Part shown: piece after piece, positions 35,938-44,434 of the stretch
Layout of the letters: each line of letters starts with the position of its first letter
Numbering within the stretch: the stretch's first letter is position 1
The notes under the pieces: generated by a model
Seen by the model: only the letters and a program-made list of their open reading frames with translations
What the model was told of the DNA's origin: nothing
Databases searched by the model: none
Position numbers and translations under genes: made by a program
From: JAIVJZ01 sp035645695
GTDB taxonomy: Bacteria; Acidobacteriota; Blastocatellia; Pyrinomonadales; Pyrinomonadaceae
Direction of reading: 5' to 3'
Length of the DNA stretch: 64,000 nt
Assembly (NCBI GenBank): GCA_035645695.1
Contig: DASQMC010000081.1
Location: 1-64,000, forward strand

Positions 35938-36123
35938 CCCGTCCCGCAGGGACGGTTGAAATAAGCCCAGCCATTTATGGCTGGGTAACATTGCAGTGAA
36001 GCAACGCGAGTCCCGTAGGGACGATTGAATCTTTCAATCGTCCCTACGGGACTCGCCAATTAATCCACCTTGTTACCCGGCATTGAGGTGCCGGGCTATT
36101 TTCAACTGTCCCTACGGGACGGC
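35938..36123. repeat. REP-like inverted pair built on GTCCCTACGGGAC
   Basis: Two copies of an approximately 90-base element stand head to head. The centre is a perfect 22-bp palindromic pair (36008-36029 and 36033-36054) with a 3-base loop. Each copy also ends in a GTCCC(G/T)..GGGAC palindrome (35941-35953 and 36108-36120) and holds an internal hairpin (CCCAGCC-ATTTAT-GGCTGGG; CCCGGCA-TTGAGG-TGCCGGG). It fills much of the 381-base gap before 36281. A related single hairpin occurs at 48549. This pattern is like REP elements mobilised by a RAYT transposase, although no transposase is in the window. Confidence 0.85.
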
Positions 36124-36280
36124 GAACGCGCGCTGACGGAAATGCAATTTGTTTGATACTTTGTAAAGGTCGCTCCGATTCCCGGCTTGCTTCGCCACGC
36201 CAACTCCTGTAATTTTTGCTTGCGAAGGCAAGTTAATTTCACCACCTGACTCGACTCCCGAACGCTAATCCGATTTCGTC

Positions 36281-37012
36281 ATGACTTATCCCGGCGTCGC
36301 GCGTCTGGAACTACCGATCCTGCAAGAACTCGTCGCGACCGGCGGCGTGGACGACGTGCGCTACATCTACGAACGGCTCGTCGCCTACTTCCCGCAGATG
36401 GACGAGGCGGCGCACACGGCCAAAAGCAACGGCGAGCTACGGCAGTGGAAGCGACACGTCCAGCGCGCCGGGCGTGAACTGGCGGACAAGCGGCAAATAG
36501 ATCGCCGTCGCGGGCTATGGACGATCACGCCACAGGGGCGCAAGCGCATTGAAGACGAAGCGCCGAGTTTCTCCTTCGACGTGGAGGCCGCGCCTTCACA
36601 GGCGGGCGCGGACGCGCTCTCGCACGCCGACGTTCAACAAATGCTCCTGGACATCGGGCGCGTGCTCGGTCATCACGCGGAACGCGAATTCGACTATTAC
36701 GACGTGGTCTGGCGCGCGAGCGAAACCAGCCCGCGCCTGAGCCATATCTTTGAGGTGCAACGCAAGGGAAACGTCGATGCCGCGCTCGCGAAACTGAAAC
36801 GCGCCTACGAGTCGCAACGCTCACAACCTTTCCTCGTCGTGGCGAGCGAGCGCGACACGAACCGTGCCAACCTCCAGATGAATATGGCGCGCACGGGCGC
36901 GTTCCACGAGATCGGGCGGGTCACGAGGATTTTGAGTTTTGAACAATTGCACAGGCTTCACCGCGCCCTCACCTCCGTCGAAGATTTGCTTGCGGAGTTC
37001 ATCGAACGATGA
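36281..37012 (+). CDS. Mrr-like protein: winged helix plus degenerate PD-(D/E)XK-like domain
   Basis: A 243-residue protein. Residues 5-90 match the Mrr N-terminal winged-helix pattern (ILQELVATGG...WKRHVQRAGRELADKRQIDRRRGLWTITPQGRKRIE). Residues about 115-215 look like a restriction-endonuclease fold: a helix, DYYDVVWRAS (Asp), then LSHIFEVQRKG (Glu-Val-Gln in place of E-x-K), a helix, and PFLVVASERD. The stop overlaps the mutS start (ATGA), so the two genes are co-translated. It may act on DNA together with MutS. Cleavage activity is uncertain because Lys of the motif is replaced by Gln. Confidence 0.65.
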   Translation: MTYPGVARLELPILQELVATGGVDDVRYIYERLVAYFPQMDEAAHTAKSNGELRQWKRHVQRAGRELADKRQIDRRRGLWTITPQGRKRIEDEAPSFSFDVEAAPSQAGADALSHADVQQMLLDIGRVLGHHAEREFDYYDVVWRASETSPRLSHIFEVQRKGNVDAALAKLKRAYESQRSQPFLVVASERDTNRANLQMNMARTGAFHEIGRVTRILSFEQLHRLHRALTSVEDLLAEFIER

Positions 37013-39627
37013 TGATCGGCACACCCCTTCGCCAGCAGTATTTAGACATCAAGCGTCGCCACCCGGACGCGATTCTTCTCTTTCGCATCGGCGATTTCTA
37101 CGAAGCCTTCGACGACGACGCACGCCTCATCGCCCGCGAACTCGGCATCGTGCTCACCTCGAAACCTATGGGGCGGAACGTGCGCGTCCCGCTGGCGGGC
37201 GTGCCCTATCACAGCCTCGAACGCCACCTCGCCACGCTCATCTCGCGCGGCCATCGTGTCGCCATCTGCGAGCAACTCACCGCTGCGCCCGTCAAAGGCG
37301 AAGCCGCCGGTCGCGGCTTGATCGAGCGCGACGTGGTGCGTGTCGTCACGCCCGGCACCGTCATCGAACCCGGCCTGCTCCACAGTAAAGTCAACAACTA
37401 TCTCGCAGCCTATTGCACCGACGGGCGACGCGCCGGGATCGCTTATGCCGACGTGACGACGGGCGAATTCGCCGCCACCGAACTCGGCGCGGCGGCCGCC
37501 CTGCCGGAACTACAACGCCTCGCGCCCTCGGAAATTCTCGTCGCGCGGGGCTTGGAAACTTCCGACGCGGAGTTGCCCGGCTTCATCACACGCTGCAAGG
37601 ATGATTATTTCGACGCGCAAGACGCGCGGGGCGCGCTCCTGAGTCATTTCGGGGCGCGCTCGCTCGCCGCCTTCGGTCTCTCGCGCACGCCGCTCGCCGC
37701 TTCGGCGGCCGGGGCTATCGTCGCCTACCTGCGCGACACGCAGACGACTTCGGCCGGTCAGTTGACGCGTTTGACGAGTTACCACACGGGCAACTTTATG
37801 CTGCTCGACGCGCAGACGCTTCGCTCGCTGGAAATTTTCAAGAGCCACGGCGGCGCGGCCTCTCTGCTATCGACTCTAGACGCCACGCGCACGGCCATGG
37901 GCGGCCGACGCCTGCGCCAATACCTGCGCCAACCGCTGCTCGACGTGACCGAGATCATGCGACGCCACGATCAGGTGGCATGGTTCGTCGAACACGCGAA
38001 GGCGCGTGCGGAACTTTTCGCCGCGCTAGAATTCGTACACGACCTCGAACGCCTGGCGGGTCGCGCGCGTTCCGGCCTGGCGACTCCGCAAGAGGCGCTC
38101 GCGCTTGGTCAGAGTCTTGAGACGCTCCCGCGCGTTCGCGCGGTCTTGGGGCAGGATCAAAAGAGATTCGGCACGCTGCTCGCCGCTCTCCCCGAGTGTG
38201 CCACGGCGGCGCGCATCATTCGCGCCGCCGTGGCGGACGAGTTGCCGAAACGCAGCGAAGGCCGGGGCATCATCCGCGCGGGTTTCTCCGACGAACTCGA
38301 CAAGCTGCGCGAGTTATTGCGTAACGGCAAGACATATCTCGCCGAGATGGAGCAGCGCGAGCGAGCGCGCACCGGAATCAAGAGCCTGCGCGTCGGCTAC
38401 AACAAGGTGTTCGGCCATTACATCGAAGTCACGCGCCCCAACCTGCATCTCGTCCCCGAAAGCTACACGCGCAAGCAAACCCTCACACAGGCCGAACGCT
38501 TCGTCACGCTCGAACTCAAAGAACATGAATCTCTCGTCGTGAACGCGCAGGAGCGGATCGGCGAACTCGAAACGAACATCTTCCGGCAAGTCTGCGCCGA
38601 GATCGGTCGAAGGCGCGACGAGATACTGGCCGCCGCTTCGACCATCGCGCATCTCGACACGGTCGCTTCGTTCGCAGAGGTCGCCGCGGGGTTCAATTAC
38701 ACCCGCCCGGTCATTTCCGAGACGCCTGTTTTGCGCATCACGGCCGGTCGCCATCCCGTCATCGAGCGTATGTTCACGGACGGATCGTTCGTCGTTAATG
38801 ACGCGAAACTCGGCGGCGAGAACGCCCCGGAGATCACTTTGATCACGGGGCCGAACATGTCGGGCAAGTCAACTTACTTGAGGCAGATTGCGCTCATCGT
38901 CCTGATGGCGCAGGCAGGAAGTTTCGTCCCCGCCGCGCACGCCACGGTCGGGCTCTGTGATCGAATCTTCACGCGCATCGGTTTGTACGACCGGCAGGGC
39001 AGCGGTGAATCCACTTTCATGACTGAGATGGTTGAGACGGCGCAGATACTCCACCACGCCACCGAGCGTTCGCTGATCCTGCTCGACGAACTCGGCCGCG
39101 GCACTTCGACCTACGACGGCCTTGCCGTAGCCCGCGCCGTTGTCGAATACATCCACAACCACCCGCAGCTTCGCGCCAGGACGCTGTTCGCCACGCACTA
39201 TCACGAACTGACCGCGCTTGCCCCTCTGCTTCCGCGCCTCGAAAATCTACACGTGGAGATCGCCGAGGAGGGGAGCGAACTCGTCTTCCTCTACAAGATC
39301 AGCCCCGGCAGCGCGGAGCGGAGTTACGGCGTCTATGCGGCCAAACTCGCTGGCTTGCCGCGCCCGGTCGTGCGCCGCGCCGAAGAGTTGCTCGCCGAAT
39401 ACGAAGCGCAGGGCGGCGTGTCCTCCCACCACGCGGAGGGCGCGGGTAAGCAGCCCGCGCAGATTCACCCACGCGAACGCGAAGCCAAAGTCATACAGGC
39501 GTTGATGCAACTAGACCCCGACTCAATCGCTCCCGTCGAAGCGCTGATGAAACTTTTCGAGTTGCGTAAACTCGCTGAAGAAGCCTCGGACGAGCCGGGC
39601 AGGGTGCGCGCGATACGCACGGCTTAA
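37009..39627 (+). CDS. mutS: DNA mismatch repair protein MutS
   Basis: Cytosolic mismatch sensor. The 872-residue product has the usual length. The mismatch-binding loop LLFRIGDFYEAFDDDA is near the N terminus; the core and clamp regions follow. The ATPase has Walker A GPNMSGKST (614-622), STFMTEM, DELGRGTSTYDG and ATHYHEL. The C-terminal helical region is kept. The start overlaps the stop of the Mrr-like gene by four bases, with no separate ribosome binding site. A composite heptamer repeat follows directly after the stop. Confidence 0.98.
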   Translation: MMIGTPLRQQYLDIKRRHPDAILLFRIGDFYEAFDDDARLIARELGIVLTSKPMGRNVRVPLAGVPYHSLERHLATLISRGHRVAICEQLTAAPVKGEAAGRGLIERDVVRVVTPGTVIEPGLLHSKVNNYLAAYCTDGRRAGIAYADVTTGEFAATELGAAAALPELQRLAPSEILVARGLETSDAELPGFITRCKDDYFDAQDARGALLSHFGARSLAAFGLSRTPLAASAAGAIVAYLRDTQTTSAGQLTRLTSYHTGNFMLLDAQTLRSLEIFKSHGGAASLLSTLDATRTAMGGRRLRQYLRQPLLDVTEIMRRHDQVAWFVEHAKARAELFAALEFVHDLERLAGRARSGLATPQEALALGQSLETLPRVRAVLGQDQKRFGTLLAALPECATAARIIRAAVADELPKRSEGRGIIRAGFSDELDKLRELLRNGKTYLAEMEQRERARTGIKSLRVGYNKVFGHYIEVTRPNLHLVPESYTRKQTLTQAERFVTLELKEHESLVVNAQERIGELETNIFRQVCAEIGRRRDEILAAASTIAHLDTVASFAEVAAGFNYTRPVISETPVLRITAGRHPVIERMFTDGSFVVNDAKLGGENAPEITLITGPNMSGKSTYLRQIALIVLMAQAGSFVPAAHATVGLCDRIFTRIGLYDRQGSGESTFMTEMVETAQILHHATERSLILLDELGRGTSTYDGLAVARAVVEYIHNHPQLRARTLFATHYHELTALAPLLPRLENLHVEIAEEGSELVFLYKISPGSAERSYGVYAAKLAGLPRPVVRRAEELLAEYEAQGGVSSHHAEGAGKQPAQIHPREREAKVIQALMQLDPDSIAPVEALMKLFELRKLAEEASDEPGRVRAIRTA

Positions 39628-39785
39628 GAAAACGATGAAGGCGGAACGCGGAACGATGAAGTAGGAGACAGAAAACAGAAGACAGGATTCAGAAGTAAGA
39701 CCCGCGCTTTTTATTCTGACTTCTGACTTCTGTTTTCTGTCTCCTGCTTTCATTCATCGTTCCGCGTTCCTCCTTCATCGTTTCT
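39628..39785. repeat. Composite heptamer inverted repeat after mutS
   Basis: Two nested 7-bp families sit inside one palindrome of about 70-base arms. The outer arms use CGATGAA/CGGAACG-type units (left from 39628, right to 39785). The inner arms use GACAGAA-type units on the left (39664-39700) and TTCTGAC, TTCTGAC, TTCTGTT, TTCTGTC units on the right (39714-39741). TGA recurs in most units. Arms match at most positions. It separates the convergent mutS and CDF transporter genes and may terminate both. Confidence 0.87.
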
Positions 39786-39787
39786 TT

Positions 39788-40711
39788 TCAAACCGGGTCT
39801 GTGTGGATTTGTACTTTGGCTCGGGGGATTTCGGCTTCTATCGTGCGCAGGACGCGGACGGACGTGGCATGCGCCTCTTCGAGCGTTTGGTCGCGCTCAA
39901 CTTCAAGATGCAGGTCTATGAATTTCTGCGAACCGGAACGGCGTGTGCGAAGGTCGTGAAAGCCGTGAACCCCTTCGCCTCGAAAGCGTTTGACGATCTC
40001 CGCGACCTGTTGGTCGATCTCCTGCGGCAAACGCCTGTCCATCAACACGTCCACCGATTCGCGCCCGACGCTGAGAGCGGAACCGAGAATATAGATCGAT
40101 ATTGCGATGGAGATGATCGGGTCAACGATAGTCCACCCGGTGAAATAGATGAGGGCGAGCGCAAGGAGCACTCCGCCGTTTGTCAAAACATCGGAGGCGA
40201 AGTGGACGGCGTCCGCGCTAAGTGCGGGCGAGTCTGTGAGCCGGGCCGCGCGTCGCAACTGTGCGACCAGTGCATAGCTGACAAGGATGGCGACGATCAT
40301 CGTCGCCACGCCGATAGGCTCCGCCTGAGTCGGGTGCGGGCGGATCAGTCGCGTGATGGCTTCGCGGATGAGGAACAGGCCGGAGAATGTGATGACCGCC
40401 GCTTGAAAGAGTCCGGCGAGAGACTCGGCTTTGCCGTGTCCGTAGTTATGATCATGGTCGGGCGGGCGGGCGGCGGCGCGCACGGCGAAGTAGTTGATCG
40501 TCGATGCGAAGATGTCCATCGCCGAATCGAGGAGCGATGCCCAGACGGCAATCGAGCCCGTCAGCCATCCCGTCCCCGTCTTGATCAGGATGAGAAAAGC
40601 GGCGGCGAGGATGGAGAGCCGCGCCACGGAGTTCTTCAGGGCTGCCTCTCCGGCGTGTGTGTTTTCTTCTCGCGTGCCTTGAACTGCCATCACTTCCTGT
40701 TTACTCGACAC
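39788..40711 (-). CDS. Cation diffusion facilitator (CDF/FieF-like) efflux transporter
   Basis: Inner-membrane divalent metal/proton antiporter. The 307-residue product has six helices. The first metal-site motif is LLDSAMDIF (DxxxD), the second is DAVHFASDVLTNGG (HxxxD), and a cytosolic His-rich loop DHDHNYGHG lies between helices 2 and 3. The C-terminal domain (about 215-305) has HGFHDLRTRRSGSQKFIDLHLEV, typical of the CDF cytosolic dimer domain. Start GTG 40711 or ATG 40690. Metal specificity is not evident. Confidence 0.9.
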   Translation of the reverse strand: MSSKQEVMAVQGTREENTHAGEAALKNSVARLSILAAAFLILIKTGTGWLTGSIAVWASLLDSAMDIFASTINYFAVRAAARPPDHDHNYGHGKAESLAGLFQAAVITFSGLFLIREAITRLIRPHPTQAEPIGVATMIVAILVSYALVAQLRRAARLTDSPALSADAVHFASDVLTNGGVLLALALIYFTGWTIVDPIISIAISIYILGSALSVGRESVDVLMDRRLPQEIDQQVAEIVKRFRGEGVHGFHDLRTRRSGSQKFIDLHLEVERDQTLEEAHATSVRVLRTIEAEIPRAKVQIHTDPV

Positions 40712-40764
40712 CCGACCGTTTGCCGCCCGAAAAGATGACTTTTTAAGCGAGCTGTTTGATGGAT

Positions 40765-41718
40765 TCAGCGTCCGAGCGCCTCAGGACGCTCGGAGACTTC
40801 TTCGATGGCGCGGCTGCGAGAACGCACCGTGACCGTCGCCACGCCCGCGAAGATGAGTGCGGCCGCGAGCCACGTCCGCGAGTTCAAACTCTCTCCGAGG
40901 ATGAGGGGCGCGACGGCGAACGCGATGAGCGGTTGCAGGTAAATATAGATTGCCACGACGCTCGGCGCGACGCGCCCCAAAGCCCACGCGTTCAGGTAGT
41001 AGGCCGCCACCGTGGGAACGATGATGATGTAAAGCATCGCGAACCACACGCCGGGCGACACGCTCCCGAGGGAGATTTTCGAGAGGTGATAGCCGCCGAT
41101 TGGCAGCGTGACGAAACTGCCGAAGATGAAAATCCATGTGATGACGGTCAGCGCGCCGTAGCGTTTGATCATATCCTGCGAGATGGCGAGGTAAGCGCCG
41201 TAGGCCATCGAGTTGGCGAGCAGGATGAGGTTGCCGATGTTCGTCTCGCGTGAAAAGCTGGCCCCCGCCGGATCGATGAGATAGACGACGCCCCCGGCGG
41301 CCAGCAGCAACCCGGCGACGATGCGCCACGAACCGCTTTCGTAGCCGAGCACGACGCTGACGAGCAGAGTGAAGACGGGGATGGTTGTGCCGAGCAGCGC
41401 GGAGTTGATGACGGTCGAGAGTTCGAGACCTTTGACGAAGAGAAACTGGTTGAGGACGACCCCGAGCAGGCTGTAGAGCGCGAGCCGCGCGTAGTCGCTC
41501 TTGCGTTCTATGCGGACGCCGCCCGTGGCGCGGCGAATGAGTAGAAAAGCAATCGCCGCGCCGACGACGCGTAAGGTTACAAGCCCCGTCGCGGGCAAAG
41601 CGCGCAGTGCGATTTTCCCGACGACCGGCCAGGTGCCGAAGATGAGTTGCACTGCGACGAGCGCGGCGTGCGGTTTGAGACCCGTCGGCTGAGCCGGCGC
41701 GGTGGTATCTGTATCCAT
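40765..41718 (-). CDS. EamA/DMT-family transporter
   Basis: A 317-residue inner-membrane protein with ten predicted helices in two EamA repeats (about 10-145 and 160-300). Blocks VQLIFGTWPVVGKIALRALPATG and LGTTIPVFTLLVSVVLGYES are typical of drug/metabolite transporters. The substrate cannot be predicted. ATG 41718 was chosen; an in-frame TTG at 41733 is also possible. It lies directly downstream of the pyruvate dehydrogenase E2 gene on the same strand. Confidence 0.85.
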   Translation of the reverse strand: MDTDTTAPAQPTGLKPHAALVAVQLIFGTWPVVGKIALRALPATGLVTLRVVGAAIAFLLIRRATGGVRIERKSDYARLALYSLLGVVLNQFLFVKGLELSTVINSALLGTTIPVFTLLVSVVLGYESGSWRIVAGLLLAAGGVVYLIDPAGASFSRETNIGNLILLANSMAYGAYLAISQDMIKRYGALTVITWIFIFGSFVTLPIGGYHLSKISLGSVSPGVWFAMLYIIIVPTVAAYYLNAWALGRVAPSVVAIYIYLQPLIAFAVAPLILGESLNSRTWLAAALIFAGVATVTVRSRSRAIEEVSERPEALGR

Positions 41719-41764
41719 GAAAAGAGCGCGCAACCGCTTGCCCGTCGGTGGCGGTGCGGAAAAC

Positions 41765-43240
41765 TCACAGCATGAGCAGCAGCGGGTTTTCCAACAACTT
41801 CTTAAAAGTTTGCAGGAACTTTGCGCCCGTCGCCCCGTCCACGATGCGATGATCGCAGGACATCGTGACGCGCATCAACTGTCGCACGACCACCGCGCCG
41901 TCGCGCACGACCGGCTTCGCCCCCATCGCGCCGACAGCCAGAATCGCCGCCTCCGGGGGGTTGATGATCGCCGTAAACTCTTCAATGCCGAACATGCCTA
42001 GATTACTGACGGAGAAAGTTGCACCCATGTATTCTTCGGGCTGTAGTTTGCGCGCGCGCGCCCGCTCGGCAAGCTGGCGGACTTCGCGGCTGATCTGCCC
42101 GATGGATTTTCTGTCAGCCCCGCGCACGATGGGCGTGATCAAGCCTTCGTCAATCGCCACGGCGACGCCTATATCGGCGCGTTCGTAATAACGGACGTTC
42201 TTATCCTGAAACGAAGCGTTGACCTGAGGATGCTGAATGAGCGCGGCCGCAGCAACCTTGATGATGATGTCGTTGATGCTGACTTTGTTCTCCTGATCCA
42301 GCCCGTTGAGCGATGCGCGCAGTTCGACGGTGCGATCCATCTCGATCTCGGTGGTCAGGAAGAAGTGTGGCACGGGGCCGATGGATGAAGTGAGGCGACG
42401 CGCAATCGTGGCGCGCATCGTCGAAACCGGCTCGTCACGATACGGAGACGCGCCTTCGACCGACGGTTGCTCAAACGTGGGCTGTTGTTGAGGCGCGCGC
42501 GCTTCGACCGCACCCGACGGAGCCCCCTCCGTTTGTGTTCGTGCTTCCGGCGCGGCTGCCTGAGATGCCTTTTGGCCGGCGTTGATGGCGGTCTCGATGT
42601 CGCGTTTGATGATGCGCCCGGCGGGGCCGCTGCCCGTGAGAGATTTGATGTTGATGTTGGCCTCGGCCGCCATCCGCGCCGCGATGGGCGAGATGATGAT
42701 ACGCCCGGCGGCGCGCTGCCCGTTGCCGGAAGCATCGTCGCCGCTTGTGCCCGCCGCCTGCGCGGGAGTTTTGTCCGGAGGGATTTGTGGTGCGCCGCCT
42801 GCGGAAACCGTGCCGCCTTCGTCGCCCTTGAGCGGCGCGCCCTCGATGGTCGCCTGAGTGCGTGCGCCTTCCACGACGACCCCGGCCAACTCTCTCTGCG
42901 CGCCGTCCTGCCCGGCCTCCACGTTCTCCTCAATACTTTTCTTGTTCGCGGCGGCGGCCTCGCCCGATTCGGCTTTTGAGACGAGCGCGGAGATGTCTTC
43001 GTCGGCATCGCCGATGATGGCGATGACCTGTCCGAGCGGCACGGTCGCACCGGCCTGAACGAGAATCTTGCGCAGCACGCCAGTCGTCAATGCCTGCGCT
43101 TCCATCGTCGCTTTATCGGTGTCGATTTCGGCGAGCGGTTCGCCGACGCTCACCTTGTCGCCCTCGTTCTTCAACCAGCGTGCCAGTTGCCCCTCCTCCA
43201 TCGTCGGGGAGAGTTTCGGCATGACCACCTGAGTTGCCAT
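41765..43240 (-). CDS. pdhC: Pyruvate dehydrogenase E2 (dihydrolipoamide acetyltransferase)
   Basis: Core subunit transferring acetyl to CoA. The 491-residue product begins with a lipoyl domain (DTDKATMEA, Lys43 being the likely lipoylation site). A long Ala/Pro/Gly/Glu-rich linker follows, then the E3-binding domain (about 165-205, ISPIAARMAAEANINIKSLTGSGPAGRIIKRDI) and a second linker. The acetyltransferase domain (about 265-490) ends with SCDHRIVDGATGAKFL, with the catalytic His. AAAGGA lies before the ATG. Third gene of the pdhA-pdhB-pdhC run, separated from pdhB by a heptamer element. Confidence 0.93.
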   Translation of the reverse strand: MATQVVMPKLSPTMEEGQLARWLKNEGDKVSVGEPLAEIDTDKATMEAQALTTGVLRKILVQAGATVPLGQVIAIIGDADEDISALVSKAESGEAAAANKKSIEENVEAGQDGAQRELAGVVVEGARTQATIEGAPLKGDEGGTVSAGGAPQIPPDKTPAQAAGTSGDDASGNGQRAAGRIIISPIAARMAAEANINIKSLTGSGPAGRIIKRDIETAINAGQKASQAAAPEARTQTEGAPSGAVEARAPQQQPTFEQPSVEGASPYRDEPVSTMRATIARRLTSSIGPVPHFFLTTEIEMDRTVELRASLNGLDQENKVSINDIIIKVAAAALIQHPQVNASFQDKNVRYYERADIGVAVAIDEGLITPIVRGADRKSIGQISREVRQLAERARARKLQPEEYMGATFSVSNLGMFGIEEFTAIINPPEAAILAVGAMGAKPVVRDGAVVVRQLMRVTMSCDHRIVDGATGAKFLQTFKKLLENPLLLML

Positions 43241-43247
43241 TTTATTA

Positions 43248-43346
43248 GTCCTTTGTCAGTCGTCAGTTGTCAGTTGTTCAAACCCGTCTTTAGTAACTCG
43301 CGTAGTCGTCACGAAACAACTGACAACTGACAACGGACAACTGACC
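43248..43346. repeat. Heptamer inverted-repeat element, GTCAGTT / AACTGAC family
   Basis: The left arm is GTCAGTC, GTCAGTT, GTCAGTT (43255-43275). The right arm is four units AACTGAC, AACTGAC, AACGGAC, AACTGAC (43318-43345). TGA lies in every AACTGAC unit, read on the plus strand at right and on the minus strand at left. Arms pair over about 28 bases. It separates pdhB from pdhC. Confidence 0.87.
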
Positions 43347-43351
43347 GCTTC

Positions 43352-44332
43352 TTATAAGTATGAAACTTCGCGCACGGCGGCCACGATCTTCGCCACGTCC
43401 GGCAGGGCGAGTTGCTCTAGGTTCTTGGCGTATGGCATCGGGGCGTCCGCGCCGGAGATGCGCTTGACGGGCGCGTCGAGCGCATCGAAGGCGCGCTCCA
43501 TGATCTGCGCGCTGATCTCCGCGCCGACGCCGCAGAAGGCGTGCGACTCTTCGACGATGACGACGCGATTCGTCTTCTGCACCGAACGGATGATCGTCTC
43601 GATGTCGAGCGGCCGGATGGTGCGCGGGTCTACGACCTCGACGCTCAGGCCATCCTTCTCCAACTCCTCGGCCGCTTTCAACGCGAGCGGAACCGTCATC
43701 GAGCGCGCGACGATGGTGGCGTCCTTGCCCTCGCGCTTGATGTCGGCGACGCCGAGTGGGATCGTAAAGTCGGGGTCGTCCGGCACCTCGCCCTTCATGC
43801 CGTACATGCGCTCCTGCTCCATGAAGATCACCGGATCGTCGTCGCGAATCGCGCTCTTGAGCAAACCTTTCGCATCGGCGGCCGTCGAGGGCATCACGAC
43901 CTTGAGGCCGGGGAAATGCGAGTACCAGGATTCGAGCGCCTGCGAGTGTTGCGACGAAACCTGATAGGCCGAGCCGTTCGGGCCACGAAAGACGATGGGA
44001 ACCTTGAACTGACCCCCCGACATGTAGAGCATCTTGGCGGCCGAGTTGACGATCTGATCGGTGGCGAGGATGGAGAAGTTGAACGTCATAAACTCGATGA
44101 CGGGACGCAGGCCGGCCATCGCCGCGCCGACGCCGAGACCGGCGAAACCGAGTTCCGTGATGGGCGAATCGATCACGCGCTTCTCGCCGAACTCTTCCAG
44201 CAGCCCCTTCGAGACTTTGTACGCGCCTTGATAAGCGGCGACCTCTTCGCCGAGCAAAAAGACGTTCTCGTCGCGGTGCATCTCTTCGCTGAGCGCCTGG
44301 TTCAAAGCCTCGCGAATCGTGATAACGGCCAT
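43352..44332 (-). CDS. pdhB: Pyruvate dehydrogenase E1 component, beta subunit
   Basis: A 326-residue thiamine-dependent dehydrogenase beta subunit. It opens with ITIREALNQALSEEM, followed by FLLGEEVAAYQGAYKVSKGL and the interface block RVIDSPITELGFAGLGVGAAMAGLRPVIEFM. The SHSYNP-type region reads SQHSQALESWYSHFPGLKVVMPS. GGAGG lies about 8 bases before the ATG. It forms the E1 heterotetramer with the pdhA product, whose gene lies upstream across another heptamer element. Confidence 0.93.
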   Translation of the reverse strand: MAVITIREALNQALSEEMHRDENVFLLGEEVAAYQGAYKVSKGLLEEFGEKRVIDSPITELGFAGLGVGAAMAGLRPVIEFMTFNFSILATDQIVNSAAKMLYMSGGQFKVPIVFRGPNGSAYQVSSQHSQALESWYSHFPGLKVVMPSTAADAKGLLKSAIRDDDPVIFMEQERMYGMKGEVPDDPDFTIPLGVADIKREGKDATIVARSMTVPLALKAAEELEKDGLSVEVVDPRTIRPLDIETIIRSVQKTNRVVIVEESHAFCGVGAEISAQIMERAFDALDAPVKRISGADAPMPYAKNLEQLALPDVAKIVAAVREVSYL

Positions 44333-44351
44333 TCAACAAACCTCCATCATT

Positions 44352-44434
44352 AGTGAATCGTGAATCGTAAATCGTGAATAGAAGAAAGCCCGCTTTGCTT
44401 TTTCCATTCACGATTTACGATTCACGATTTACGA
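44352..44434. repeat. Heptamer inverted-repeat element, GTGAATC/GTAAATC family, carrying the pdhA stop
   Basis: The left arm is GTGAATC, GTGAATC, GTAAATC, GTGAATA (44353-44380). The right arm (44406-44434) is inverted units of the GATTCAC/GATTTAC type. TGA or TAA lies in every unit. The TAA of one right-arm unit on the minus strand (44429-44431) is the stop codon of pdhA. The same family is found at 52735 and 61654. Confidence 0.9.
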
